Shown: piece after piece, positions 1-6,760 of the stretch | How positions within the stretch are numbered: the stretch's first letter is position 1 | Layout: each line of letters begins with the position of its first letter | Assembly: GCA_929200295.1 (NCBI GenBank) | Contig: CAKMZE010000005.1 | Coordinates: forward strand, 12,620-31,703 | Reading direction: 5' to 3' | Length of the DNA: 19,084 bases | Source of the DNA: an uncultured Alphaproteobacteria bacterium | GTDB taxonomy: Bacteria > Pseudomonadota > Alphaproteobacteria > Rhodobacterales > Rhodobacteraceae | Translations under genes and position numbers: made by a program | Notes under the pieces: generated by a model | The model's database searches: none | Seen by the model: the letters and a program-made list of their open reading frames with translations, nothing else | Told to the model about the DNA's origin: nothing

Positions 1-2
1 TG

Positions 3-443
3 CCGTTCAAAATGAAATTCCGCGTCTCTGGGCTGTATATCTCGGTGATCCCACCGATTATGGTGGGTATCCTTGTGGGCATCCTCGCCGCAATTATGGG
101 TGTTGGCGGTGGCTTTATCATGGTGCCTGCGATGATCTACATTCTTGGCATGCCGACCAAAGTTGTTGTGGGCACATCCTTGTTTCAGATCATCTTTGTG
201 ACCGGGTTTACAACGATGCTCCATGCAACGACCAACTATACAGTTGATGTCGTCTTGGCAGTTTTATTGCTAATCGGTGGCGTTATCGGCGCACAGGTCG
301 GCACGCGCATTGGCGTGAAAATGAAGGCCGAAGAGCTACGCATCTTACTTGCCATCATGGTGCTCTTAGTCTGTGGAAAACTCGCCTTTGATCTTTTGAT
401 CGAACCTGCTGAGCTCTATTCAATCGGCGCGGGGGGGCATTGA
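3..443 (+). CDS. TSUP (TauE/SafE) family permease, C-terminal part
   Basis: This is the C-terminal half of a membrane permease of the TSUP (TauE/SafE) family, whose members move sulfite, sulfonates or other small organic anions across the inner membrane. The frame is already open at the left edge with no stop, so the gene begins outside the window and the first ATG at 12 is probably internal. About 146 residues are visible. They contain the glycine-rich repeat motif MGVGGGFIMVPAM, followed by several hydrophobic spans typical of the second half of the TSUP duplication. The protein ends just after the last span. Its TGA stop overlaps the next ATG as TGATG, so the downstream TIGR02186 gene is very probably co-translated. 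Substrate is unknown; sulfite or a related sulfur anion is an inference from the family only. Confidence 0.9.
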   Translation, partial: PFKMKFRVSGLYISVIPPIMVGILVGILAAIMGVGGGFIMVPAMIYILGMPTKVVVGTSLFQIIFVTGFTTMLHATTNYTVDVVLAVLLLIGGVIGAQVGTRIGVKMKAEELRILLAIMVLLVCGKLAFDLLIEPAELYSIGAGGH

Positions 444-1192
444 TGTTACGTCTTCTCGCCCTTCTTATCCTTATCGCAGTTCCTGCCAAAGCCGAAGAGA
501 TCGTGCTGGGCCTCAGCCGGGACGAGGTCGCAATCACAGCAACATTTGATGGCTCTGATATCCTAATCTTTGGCGCGATTAACCGCGACAGCGGCATCGT
601 CAAAGACGGTGATCTGGGCATCATCGTTACAGTCGCGGGTCCAAATGAAAACTTAACCGTGCGCCGCAAGGACCGTCGCTTTGGCATTTGGATCAATACT
701 GAGGCCGTCGAGGTTGGCATCGCACCGACGTTTTATGCGGTCGCAACAAACGCCCCATTGGCCGATATCCTCACCGACCACGAAGACGTCAACACCCGTA
801 TCAGCCTGAACCGTGCGATCCATGCCATCGGCCCATCGCAAAACGGCGGGCGCGATTTTGCTGATGCGCTAATCCGCATTCGGGGAAACCAAGCGCTCTA
901 TCAAGCGCTCGAAGGCGCTGTGCAGGTCGAGGCTGATACGCTGTTTCATACCAATGTCACCCTGCCTGCGAACCTCACTGAGGGGGATTATAAGGCCGAG
1001 ATTTATCTCACCCGTGGTGGGAAGATTGTTGACGTCTATGTCGCGACGATCCCCGTGGTCAAAGTTGGGCTTGAGCGCTGGCTTTATCGTCTCGCCCATG
1101 AAAATGCGTTTCTCTATGGCTTGATGTCGCTGGCCATCGCCATTGCCGCCGGATGGTGCGCATCCGCTGTTTTCACGCTTTTCAAACGGTAA
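443..1192 (+). CDS. TIGR02186 family (Alph_Pro_TM) membrane-anchored protein
   Basis: A protein of about 249 aa of the alphaproteobacterial TIGR02186/Alph_Pro_TM type, function unknown. The sequence shows an N-terminal signal peptide (MLRLLALLILIAVPAKA, cleavage probably after residue 17), a beta-rich periplasmic portion of about 200 residues, and one C-terminal transmembrane helix near residues 222-245 followed by a short basic tail (FKR). That arrangement predicts a periplasmic domain tethered to the inner membrane. I choose the ATG at 443 because it overlaps the TSUP stop in the usual TGATG form; a TTG at 440 is also in frame. Coupling to the permease suggests a shared role, perhaps as a periplasmic accessory, which is inference. 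The gene ends 5 bases before the convergent SDR stop codon. Confidence 0.85.
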   Translation: MLRLLALLILIAVPAKAEEIVLGLSRDEVAITATFDGSDILIFGAINRDSGIVKDGDLGIIVTVAGPNENLTVRRKDRRFGIWINTEAVEVGIAPTFYAVATNAPLADILTDHEDVNTRISLNRAIHAIGPSQNGGRDFADALIRIRGNQALYQALEGAVQVEADTLFHTNVTLPANLTEGDYKAEIYLTRGGKIVDVYVATIPVVKVGLERWLYRLAHENAFLYGLMSLAIAIAAGWCASAVFTLFKR

Positions 1193-1197
1193 TCAGC

Positions 1198-1914
1198 CTA
1201 CCCGCGCCCGATATATGGCATTTGTGTCGCCATAATCGTTTGGAACTGCACATTCGCAGAAAGCGGCAGCGACGCCATCGCCAATACAGCATCTGCAATA
1301 TGCTGCACGTCGATACTGGGCACTGGTGGTAAACCATCTGCTCTGCGCGTGGCGTTCATATCCGCAATCATATCGGTATAGGCATTGCCGATATCAATCT
1401 GGCCACAAGCGATATCAAAGGGACGTCCATCCAATGACAGACTTTTTGTCATACCAGTGATCGCATGCTTCGTCGTGGTGTAGCTCATCGCCCCTTCGCG
1501 TGGGACATGCGCAGATACAGAGCCATTGTTAATGATCCGCCCGCCATGCGGCAATTGTACTTTCATCGCCGCAAACGCGGCGCGCGCGCACAAAAACATG
1601 CCCGTCAGATTAACATCGACAACCTGCCGCCAATCATCCAATGCCACCTGATCAATCGGGCCCTGCGCCCCGAACATCCCCGCATTGTTAAACAACACAT
1701 CCACATGCCCAAAATCAGCAAAGGCGCGTGCGACCTGATCTTCTTGTGTTACATCACACACGAGCGGCACGGCGGATGCATGCGTATCTGCGATCTCAGC
1801 CAGGGCTGCGTGACGGCGCGCGATGAGACCGACATCCCAACCTGCACGACAGAAGGTGAGCGCCACCGCCCGGCCGATACCAGAGGAGGCCCCTGTGATC
1901 ATAATCCGTTTCAT
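1198..1914 (-). CDS. Short-chain dehydrogenase/reductase (classical SDR)
   Basis: An NAD(P)-dependent oxidoreductase of 238 aa, the normal length for a classical SDR. The Rossmann cofactor motif TGASSGIG is at residues 7-14 and the structural NNAG motif at 76-79. The catalytic set is complete: Ser132, Tyr145 and Lys149 (YTTTK), with Ser and Tyr 13 residues apart as expected. An acidic residue of the DVT motif near 54-56 probably contacts the adenine ring. The substrate cannot be read from sequence. Its ATG overlaps the stop of the upstream helicase gene as ATGA, so the two are very likely one transcript with coupled translation. This pairing is probably a matter of genome packing rather than shared function. 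Confidence 0.92.
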   Translation of the reverse strand: MKRIMITGASSGIGRAVALTFCRAGWDVGLIARRHAALAEIADTHASAVPLVCDVTQEDQVARAFADFGHVDVLFNNAGMFGAQGPIDQVALDDWRQVVDVNLTGMFLCARAAFAAMKVQLPHGGRIINNGSVSAHVPREGAMSYTTTKHAITGMTKSLSLDGRPFDIACGQIDIGNAYTDMIADMNATRRADGLPPVPSIDVQHIADAVLAMASLPLSANVQFQTIMATQMPYIGRG

Positions 1915-3449
1915 ACAGTCTCCTCCTCACTGCTCAACGTGAATGGCGCAGGCCCCGTTGCAAGGTCATCAACACGTAGCAATGACTGCGGCTTTGCCAA
2001 CCTGTTACGCACCACCCAGCGCAGCTCAGTTTCTGCGCGCGTAATCGCGACATAGGCCAATCTTTTCCACAAAGGTTGGCCTGCTTCAACCCGGCCCATC
2101 CGGGCTGCAATCTCGATATCAGGTGCAAAGACTTGCACAGTATCCCATTGTGAGCCCTGCGCCTTATGAATTGTCACCGCCGCCCCATGCAAGAACGTCG
2201 CCCCCATCCGGGCCGCAAAGGGGATAAACGGCTCTTCATCGCCTTCTTGCTCAATTTTCACAATTGAGGCCGCTGACACCTGCGGATCGATTGCCCCCAT
2301 CACATGCAACCGCGAAAACCCAGGTTTTCGCCCCGGCCCCAGATAGATCACTTGCGCGCCTTTGATCAGCCCGCGCGCTTCAAGATCGAGCCGTTTTTTG
2401 CGATGTTTCATCGGAAGTTCAATACCATCACAAATCAGCGGCTCACCTTCTAACAGCTCATCCGCAGGCGCGCCAAACGCTGCCCGAAACGCATGGATCA
2501 ACCGGATCCGTGTCGCGTTGCGCCAAACCAATACCGGTGACCGCGCCATAAGATCGGCCTCAACCCGCTGGGCCATCACCACGCGCGGATCAGAGGCCGC
2601 AGCCTCAGCGACCATTTTCTCAAACTTGTAAAAATCAACCATCGGATCAGCCAAAGCATGCGCAAGATCAAGGATCGGATTATCCGCATCCTGCCGATGC
2701 ACCCGTTCAAGGGTTTGCACGCGTGGTGCGGCGAGGCTGTCAAACACCATCCCCCCTTCGGATTGCACAGGGGGAAGCTGCGCCGGATCACCAAATAGCA
2801 CCAGCATCGGGAAAATCTCTTGCAGATCTTCGAACTGCTTTTTGTCGAGCATTGAGCTTTCATCGACAAAGCCAATGTCCAATGACTCTTCCCGTCGTTT
2901 CCAGCCGGTAATGAAATCGCTGCCACGCAGACCCGCCGCGGCAAGTGCTGCAGGCACCGATGTATTCACCTGATAGGATGCATGCGCCCGCTCTAACGCG
3001 ACATCAGTGAGACCCTCAATCTCAGGCCGCTCCCCTTGCCCCGCGAGCCACTCTGCAATGCGCTCATATTCAGGATCATAGACAGGCGTATAAAGAATGC
3101 GGTGGATCGTGGTTGCAGGCACCCCGCGATTACGCAGAACAGAGGCCGCTTTGTTTGTCGGCGCAAGGATCGCGAGCGTGCGGCGATCTTTGCGACGCTT
3201 TCCTTCCCAATCGCCAGACACAATATCAACACCGGCCTCAGCAAGCGCTTTGTAAAGCGCGGCCAACAGCATGGTTTTACCTGATCCTGCCTTCCCAATC
3301 ACCGCAATGACAGAGGACATATCCGTATGTGGCGGCCGCAAAAGACTATCATCAAGATCAACACCCACATGGCGCAAGGCCTCGACCACATTATCCCACG
3401 CCTGTGCTTGGTCGTCAGAAAACGTCATTTGTGTCGTAGGGGAAGTCAT
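1911..3449 (-). CDS. RecD-like superfamily 1 ATP-dependent DNA helicase
   Basis: A cytoplasmic DNA helicase of 512 aa with the motifs of the superfamily 1B (RecD/Pif1-like) group. Walker A GKAGSGKT is at residues 52-59, motif Ia APTNKAA at 96-102, the TIHR element at 114-117, Walker B FVDESSM at 194-200, motif III GDPAQLPPV at 220-228, the arginine-containing VHRQ near 250-253, VTIHKAQGSQWD at 425-436, and motif VI YVAITRA at 466-472. The C-terminal third corresponds to a UvrD_C_2-like 2A domain. There is no sign of the RecBCD N-terminal domain, so this is a stand-alone RecD-like enzyme rather than exonuclease V RecD. It probably acts in repair or replication-fork processing (inference). The start is the ATG at 3449; the gene leads a two-gene unit with the SDR. 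Confidence 0.9.
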   Translation of the reverse strand: MTSPTTQMTFSDDQAQAWDNVVEALRHVGVDLDDSLLRPPHTDMSSVIAVIGKAGSGKTMLLAALYKALAEAGVDIVSGDWEGKRRKDRRTLAILAPTNKAASVLRNRGVPATTIHRILYTPVYDPEYERIAEWLAGQGERPEIEGLTDVALERAHASYQVNTSVPAALAAAGLRGSDFITGWKRREESLDIGFVDESSMLDKKQFEDLQEIFPMLVLFGDPAQLPPVQSEGGMVFDSLAAPRVQTLERVHRQDADNPILDLAHALADPMVDFYKFEKMVAEAAASDPRVVMAQRVEADLMARSPVLVWRNATRIRLIHAFRAAFGAPADELLEGEPLICDGIELPMKHRKKRLDLEARGLIKGAQVIYLGPGRKPGFSRLHVMGAIDPQVSAASIVKIEQEGDEEPFIPFAARMGATFLHGAAVTIHKAQGSQWDTVQVFAPDIEIAARMGRVEAGQPLWKRLAYVAITRAETELRWVVRNRLAKPQSLLRVDDLATGPAPFTLSSEEETV

Positions 3450-3488
3450 CTCATAACGTTATCTTAACTGCGTCACCAGCACCAGCGC

Positions 3489-4121
3489 TCAGGCTGCGAT
3501 TTCTCGCGCAATCGGACAACCAAACGACCGTAAGAACCAATGCTCTGACAAAGCCGAAGAGATGCCCGCACGCGATAGCACTTTGGCACGATCCGCATCA
3601 GAATACTGCCATAGGCCGACGCTAATCGCCTCGCGCCCCTCACCCTGACGCCCCAAAATCAATGGGCTCGCACCGATCATCCGATAGATACGCACCATGC
3701 GCGCATCAAAAACACCCAGCAAATGCGTCAATGCAAAATGACGCATGAGCTCACCACCTGCTAGCATCAAACATGCTGCAACTTGGCTTGATACCCCCTC
3801 ACGCAGGCAAAACCGCGTGCACTCCCAAATGTGTGGATCATGCAGCGGACCATCCTTTAACAATGTTGAAAAATGATCATTGACCATCGTTCTACCGGAC
3901 AGAGGCAGAAACCGCATTGATCCGCCGTGGGTATTATCAGGTAGAACCCAAATCACATAAAGCGTGTCATCATGATCATATGCGTCACATTCCCACCCTC
4001 CGTCTGAGAGCGTCACATCCCATTTCAAACGCCTTTTAAACTGATCCGCGCGGTCAATATGCATTGTGCTTTGTAATAGCGGCTCATCCGCCAAATCACG
4101 GCCATAAATATATCGAAGCAT
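3489..4121 (-). CDS. luxI: Acyl-homoserine-lactone synthase (LuxI family)
   Basis: Makes an N-acyl-homoserine lactone signal from S-adenosylmethionine and an acyl donor. The protein is 210 aa from the ATG at 4121. I prefer this start to the GTG at 4148 because AGGGA lies about 8 bases before it and because residue numbering then matches the LuxI family exactly: Arg24, Phe28, Trp34, Glu44, Asp46, Asp49, Arg70 and Phe84 are all present, followed by Glu100 and Arg103 in the WECTRFC motif. THGGSMRFLP at 64-73 is the characteristic core. All catalytic residues are intact, so the enzyme should be active; acyl chain length cannot be predicted. The gene lies 92 bases downstream of luxR in the same direction, and the gap holds an 11-bp palindrome that could be a lux box. 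Confidence 0.95.
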   Translation of the reverse strand: MLRYIYGRDLADEPLLQSTMHIDRADQFKRRLKWDVTLSDGGWECDAYDHDDTLYVIWVLPDNTHGGSMRFLPLSGRTMVNDHFSTLLKDGPLHDPHIWECTRFCLREGVSSQVAACLMLAGGELMRHFALTHLLGVFDARMVRIYRMIGASPLILGRQGEGREAISVGLWQYSDADRAKVLSRAGISSALSEHWFLRSFGCPIAREIAA

Positions 4122-4187
4122 GTGTCCATCCCTTGGTGCGAAATACACCGCAAAGATGAAAAAACAGCCTCTCTAATTTATGAAACC

Positions 4188-4198
4188 TGCGTCACGCA
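4188..4198. promoter_or_regulatory. 11-bp palindrome upstream of luxI, possible LuxR-binding site
   Basis: TGCGTCACGCA is a perfect dyad with a single central base, centred 72 bases upstream of the luxI ATG in the luxR-luxI gap. Position and symmetry fit a compact lux box controlling a separate luxI promoter (positive feedback). The flanks do not extend the symmetry, and the promoter hexamers downstream are weak, so this is tentative. Confidence 0.35.
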
Positions 4199-4213
4199 CC
4201 AATAAAAGAAAGG

Positions 4214-4999
4214 TTAATTTGCCGCCACTTGCGAGGCCGCTTCACGCCCCGGCCAGCCACCTTCGGCGGCACGCGACGCACCACCGATAACAATCTGCCC
4301 TTCGGCGAGTGCACGTGCAACGGCATGGATCGTGTTGCTCGCCCCTAATTTGAAACGCGCGCTCTCAATATAAGCGCGCAATGTGTGCTCTGATATTGAC
4401 AACATGCTGGCCACCTGCCCCCGACCATACCCCATGGCGAGGAATGTCAGCGCATCGGTCTCACGCGGGGACAGGGGGCGAACAGGGTCTGGCAAACGCT
4501 TCTTCTCTAATTCGAGGGCTTTTTGGTTTAAGTAATGCGCGATCAAAATCAAATCGCGTTGGTTATGGGTGGTGAACTCGGCCCAAACATCATCCTCGCA
4601 CATATGATTTAGCGAAAACAAAGCGAACTGACCATTTGGTCCGCGGATTGGTATCGAAAACCCTTGATTGCCAAGCCCATGCGCAATCGCATCTTTGCGA
4701 AACACCCGCACGGTTTTCGATGACCAATCGAGGCTTTTCCAATCAACGGGTTGGAAGTGTTGGAAACATCCACTGATAACAGGATCAACCCTTAGATAAT
4801 CACGCTCAACATAGCGCTGCGCCCAAACCGGATCATATGTCCCAAATCCATATTGTTCCCCGTCGGCACTGACCCAATGATAGACTGCATGTCGAATATG
4901 ATAATGATCACGCAGTCCAACAATGAGAGCCTGAATTTTATCCAATGCGTCTGCTTGTTCCAGCTTGATTAAAAAATCGTCGAGTTCCAGATTGATCAC
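4214..4999 (-). CDS. luxR: LuxR-family quorum-sensing transcription factor
   Basis: An AHL-responsive regulator of 261 aa. The N-terminal autoinducer-binding domain carries the conserved ligand-pocket residues Trp59, Tyr63, Asp72-Pro73, Trp87 and Gly113. The C-terminal LuxR/GerE helix-turn-helix (about residues 174-235) starts with LSPRE (Glu180) and contains the recognition helix region SISEHTLRAYIESARFKLG. The protein extends about 25 residues past the HTH, slightly longer than usual. The only workable start is a GTG at 4999, because an in-frame TAA lies four codons upstream. Its nearest purine run touches the start codon, so it lacks a well-spaced ribosome site. It also begins 62 bases inside the preceding small ORF, which implies translational coupling. 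It is the likely partner of the adjacent LuxI. Confidence 0.93.
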   Translation of the reverse strand: MINLELDDFLIKLEQADALDKIQALIVGLRDHYHIRHAVYHWVSADGEQYGFGTYDPVWAQRYVERDYLRVDPVISGCFQHFQPVDWKSLDWSSKTVRVFRKDAIAHGLGNQGFSIPIRGPNGQFALFSLNHMCEDDVWAEFTTHNQRDLILIAHYLNQKALELEKKRLPDPVRPLSPRETDALTFLAMGYGRGQVASMLSISEHTLRAYIESARFKLGASNTIHAVARALAEGQIVIGGASRAAEGGWPGREAASQVAAN

Positions 5000-5156
5000 C
5001 CTGCATTTTTACGGATGTTACCTGCGCCAATACTTCGATTTCAGCCTCGGCAACGCGCGAAACCTCATCTAATTTTGACGCTAGCACAGGCAGATCATTA
5101 CCTTCAGCAAAGGTCTTTAGATCCGCGAGTACATCGATTATCCATTTTTGTCCCAT
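4938..5156 (-). CDS. Small uncharacterised protein leading the luxR-luxI operon
   Basis: A 72-aa ORF that I think is a real gene. Its ATG at 5156 is preceded by a strong ribosome site (AGGAAGAGG, about 6 bases away), much better than that of luxR. The first 45 residues are mainly helical and acidic (MGQKWIIDVLADLKTF, then a Leu/Ala/Glu-rich stretch), with no signal peptide or membrane span. The last 20 residues overlap luxR in another frame, are rich in Arg, Gly and Ser, and may be under less constraint. A small ORF in front of luxR recurs in Rhodobacterales as far as I recall, but I know no function. It could be a partner of LuxR, or a leader peptide that couples ribosomes into luxR. Confidence 0.65.
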   Translation of the reverse strand: MGQKWIIDVLADLKTFAEGNDLPVLASKLDEVSRVAEAEIEVLAQVTSVKMQGDQSGTRRFFNQAGTSRRIG

Positions 5157-5176
5157 TCTCAGCCTCTTCCTAAAAG

Positions 5177-5201
5177 GTTAATGAACCGTTAATGGTTAAT
5201 A
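5177..5201 (-). promoter_or_regulatory. CtrA-type binding site upstream of the quorum-sensing operon
   Basis: On the minus strand three TTAA elements lie in 22 bases. Two of them form TTAA-CGGTTCA-TTAAC, an exact match to the alphaproteobacterial CtrA consensus TTAA-N7-TTAAC. The third gives the half-site TTAACCAT directly upstream. The site ends about 20 bases before the start codon of the small ORF at 5156, next to its ribosome site. This is close enough that CtrA might repress, or activate a very short-leadered transcript. The match is seen directly; binding is inferred. Confidence 0.55.
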
Positions 5202-5279
5202 CTAACATATCAATGGCTTGCGCGTTACAGACCGTTACGACCCCCCCAGAAATAGCGGGCTGAAAACAAGTGGATACCT

Positions 5280-5313
5280 GAGAACGCACCACAGATAGCG
5301 GCAATGCGTTCTC
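5280..5313. repeat. Inverted repeat between ccr and the quorum-sensing operon
   Basis: GAGAACGCA (5280-5288) and TGCGTTCTC (5305-5313) are exact inverted copies separated by 16 bases. In minus-strand RNA downstream of ccr they can form a 9-bp stem, extendable by a few wobble pairs. No good U-tract follows, so it is a weak candidate for a terminator or mRNA 3' end stabiliser of ccr, or an operator of the operon beyond. Confidence 0.5.
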
Positions 5314-5327
5314 CCTAAGGCGTGTCA

Positions 5328-5339
5328 TTACACGTGTAA
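5328..5339. promoter_or_regulatory. 12-bp perfect palindrome just downstream of ccr
   Basis: TTACACGTGTAA is a perfect 12-bp palindrome 15 bases past the ccr stop codon. On the minus strand it is preceded by a run of T and followed by the 5280-5313 inverted repeat. It could be a protein-binding site for the downstream operon or part of the ccr 3' end; the sequence alone does not decide. Confidence 0.35.
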
Positions 5340-5354
5340 AAATATAGGTGCGAT

Positions 5355-6644
5355 TTAACGCGCCCGCACGGCGAGAGCCGCATCAAACGTCTGCAATCCC
5401 GGTTCAGGGGATTGCACAAGAACAGACATATTCCCCGGCTTATGCTGGTTCTTCCGCATCTTGATATGTGCATGAGGGATCTCATCCCAAGCAAAAACCT
5501 CTGACATGCAGGGATCTAGCCTGCGTTCGACCATAAGATGGTTTGCGGCTGCGGCTTGTTTGAGATTTGCAAAATGGCTCCCTTGCAGGCGTTTTTGGTG
5601 CATCCACATGTATCGCACGTCAAATGTCAGATTATAGCCAGTTGTACCGGCACAAATCACAACCATGCCACCGCGCTTGCAAACAAATGTCGAGACTGGA
5701 AAGGTTGCCTCTCCGGGGTGTTCAAACACCATATCAACATTTTGGCCTTTACCTGTGATATCCCAAATTGCCTTGCCAAATTTACGCGTCTCAGCAAACC
5801 ATTCTTTATACGCAGGCGTATTCACTTCGGGCATCTGCCCCCAGCAAGCAAAATCATTTCGGTTGATCACACCTTTCGCACCAAGCGACATCACAAAATC
5901 ACGCTTGCTTTCGTCACTGATCACGCCGATCGCATTGGCACCAGCCGTTTTAATCAGCTGAATTGCATAAGATCCCAGCCCACCAGACGCGCCCCACACA
6001 AGCACGTTTTGTCCTGGCTTTAAGTCATGCGGCTCATGTCCAAAGAGCATTCTATAAGCCGTAGCGAGGGTCAGCGTATAACACGCCGCCTCTTCCCAAC
6101 TCAGATGCTTTGGTCGCGGCATCAGCTGTTGTGATTGCACTGCAGTAAATTGCGCAAACGACCCATCTGGCGTCTCGTACCCCCATATCCGCTGTGAGGG
6201 CGACATCATTGGGTCCCCCCCATTACAGTGCTCATCATCACCGTCGTCTTGGTTACAATGGATGACAACCTCATCGCCAACTTTCCAACGTTTGACCTTA
6301 TCACCAACCGCCCAAACGATCCCCGAAGCGTCAGACCCCGCGATATGGTAATCTGCTTTGTGCACATCAAATGGGCTGATCGGCACGCCAAGACCTGCCC
6401 AAACGCCATTATAATTCACCCCAGCCGCCATCACCATAACGAGCACTTCATGGCTATCGGGTGTTGGGCAGTCCACGACCTCAAGCTGGAACGCTTGGTC
6501 CGGTTCACCATGACGTTCGCGCCGAATAGCCCATGCATGCATTTGTTTTGGCACATGCCCAAGCGGTGGTATCTCGCCCACGTCATAGAGATCCTTGGCC
6601 TCTGCGTCGTATTTCAAGCCACTAATTGCATGATCAAGTGCCAT
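5355..6644 (-). CDS. ccr: Crotonyl-CoA carboxylase/reductase
   Basis: Catalyses NADPH-dependent reductive carboxylation of crotonyl-CoA to (2S)-ethylmalonyl-CoA, the key step of the ethylmalonyl-CoA pathway. The protein is 429 aa, the usual length. I start it at the ATG at 6644 (MALDHAI...), which has GGAG 7-10 bases upstream, rather than the ATG four codons earlier. It is a medium-chain dehydrogenase/reductase-fold enzyme. Visible are NYNGVW near 77-82, the WGYE segment at 154-157 corresponding to the CO2-binding Phe-Glu of studied enzymes, the NADPH motif WGASGGLGS at 217-225, FEHPG at 307-311, and RLQGSHFAN near 353-360 with the CO2-site histidine at 357. It closely resembles the Rhodobacter sphaeroides enzyme as I recall it. 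The partner ecm lies 1.6 kb upstream, divergent. Confidence 0.97.
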   Translation of the reverse strand: MALDHAISGLKYDAEAKDLYDVGEIPPLGHVPKQMHAWAIRRERHGEPDQAFQLEVVDCPTPDSHEVLVMVMAAGVNYNGVWAGLGVPISPFDVHKADYHIAGSDASGIVWAVGDKVKRWKVGDEVVIHCNQDDGDDEHCNGGDPMMSPSQRIWGYETPDGSFAQFTAVQSQQLMPRPKHLSWEEAACYTLTLATAYRMLFGHEPHDLKPGQNVLVWGASGGLGSYAIQLIKTAGANAIGVISDESKRDFVMSLGAKGVINRNDFACWGQMPEVNTPAYKEWFAETRKFGKAIWDITGKGQNVDMVFEHPGEATFPVSTFVCKRGGMVVICAGTTGYNLTFDVRYMWMHQKRLQGSHFANLKQAAAANHLMVERRLDPCMSEVFAWDEIPHAHIKMRKNQHKPGNMSVLVQSPEPGLQTFDAALAVRAR

Positions 6645-6732
6645 TTGGATCTCCATTCTATCTCATCTTTCAACACGGCAAAGATTCGTGCTGGCCTCGC
6701 AAGAGATAAAATCGAGAGGGAAATAAAGCAAC

Positions 6733-6760
6733 TAATTTTGTATAATTTTTGTAATTTTAT
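6733..6760. repeat. AT-rich tandem repeats upstream of ccr
   Basis: Two near-identical units, TAATTTTGTA and TAATTTTTGTA, are followed by a partial third copy (ATTTTAT) at 10-11 bp spacing. The array lies about 90-115 bases upstream of the ccr start and runs over the stop codon of the PlsB-like gene. One-turn spacing suggests bent DNA or a cooperative binding site, but low-complexity AT-rich sequence is an alternative. Confidence 0.35.

Noticed and set aside
1465..2055. Plus-strand open frame of 196 codons opposite the SDR and helicase genes
   Set aside because: Fully antisense to two genes with complete catalytic motifs; its Arg/His/Cys-rich translation is typical of a shadow frame.
3453..3462. 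ATAACGTTAT palindrome just upstream of the helicase gene
   Set aside because: Only 10 bp and AT-rich; such a dyad is expected by chance several times in a window of this size.
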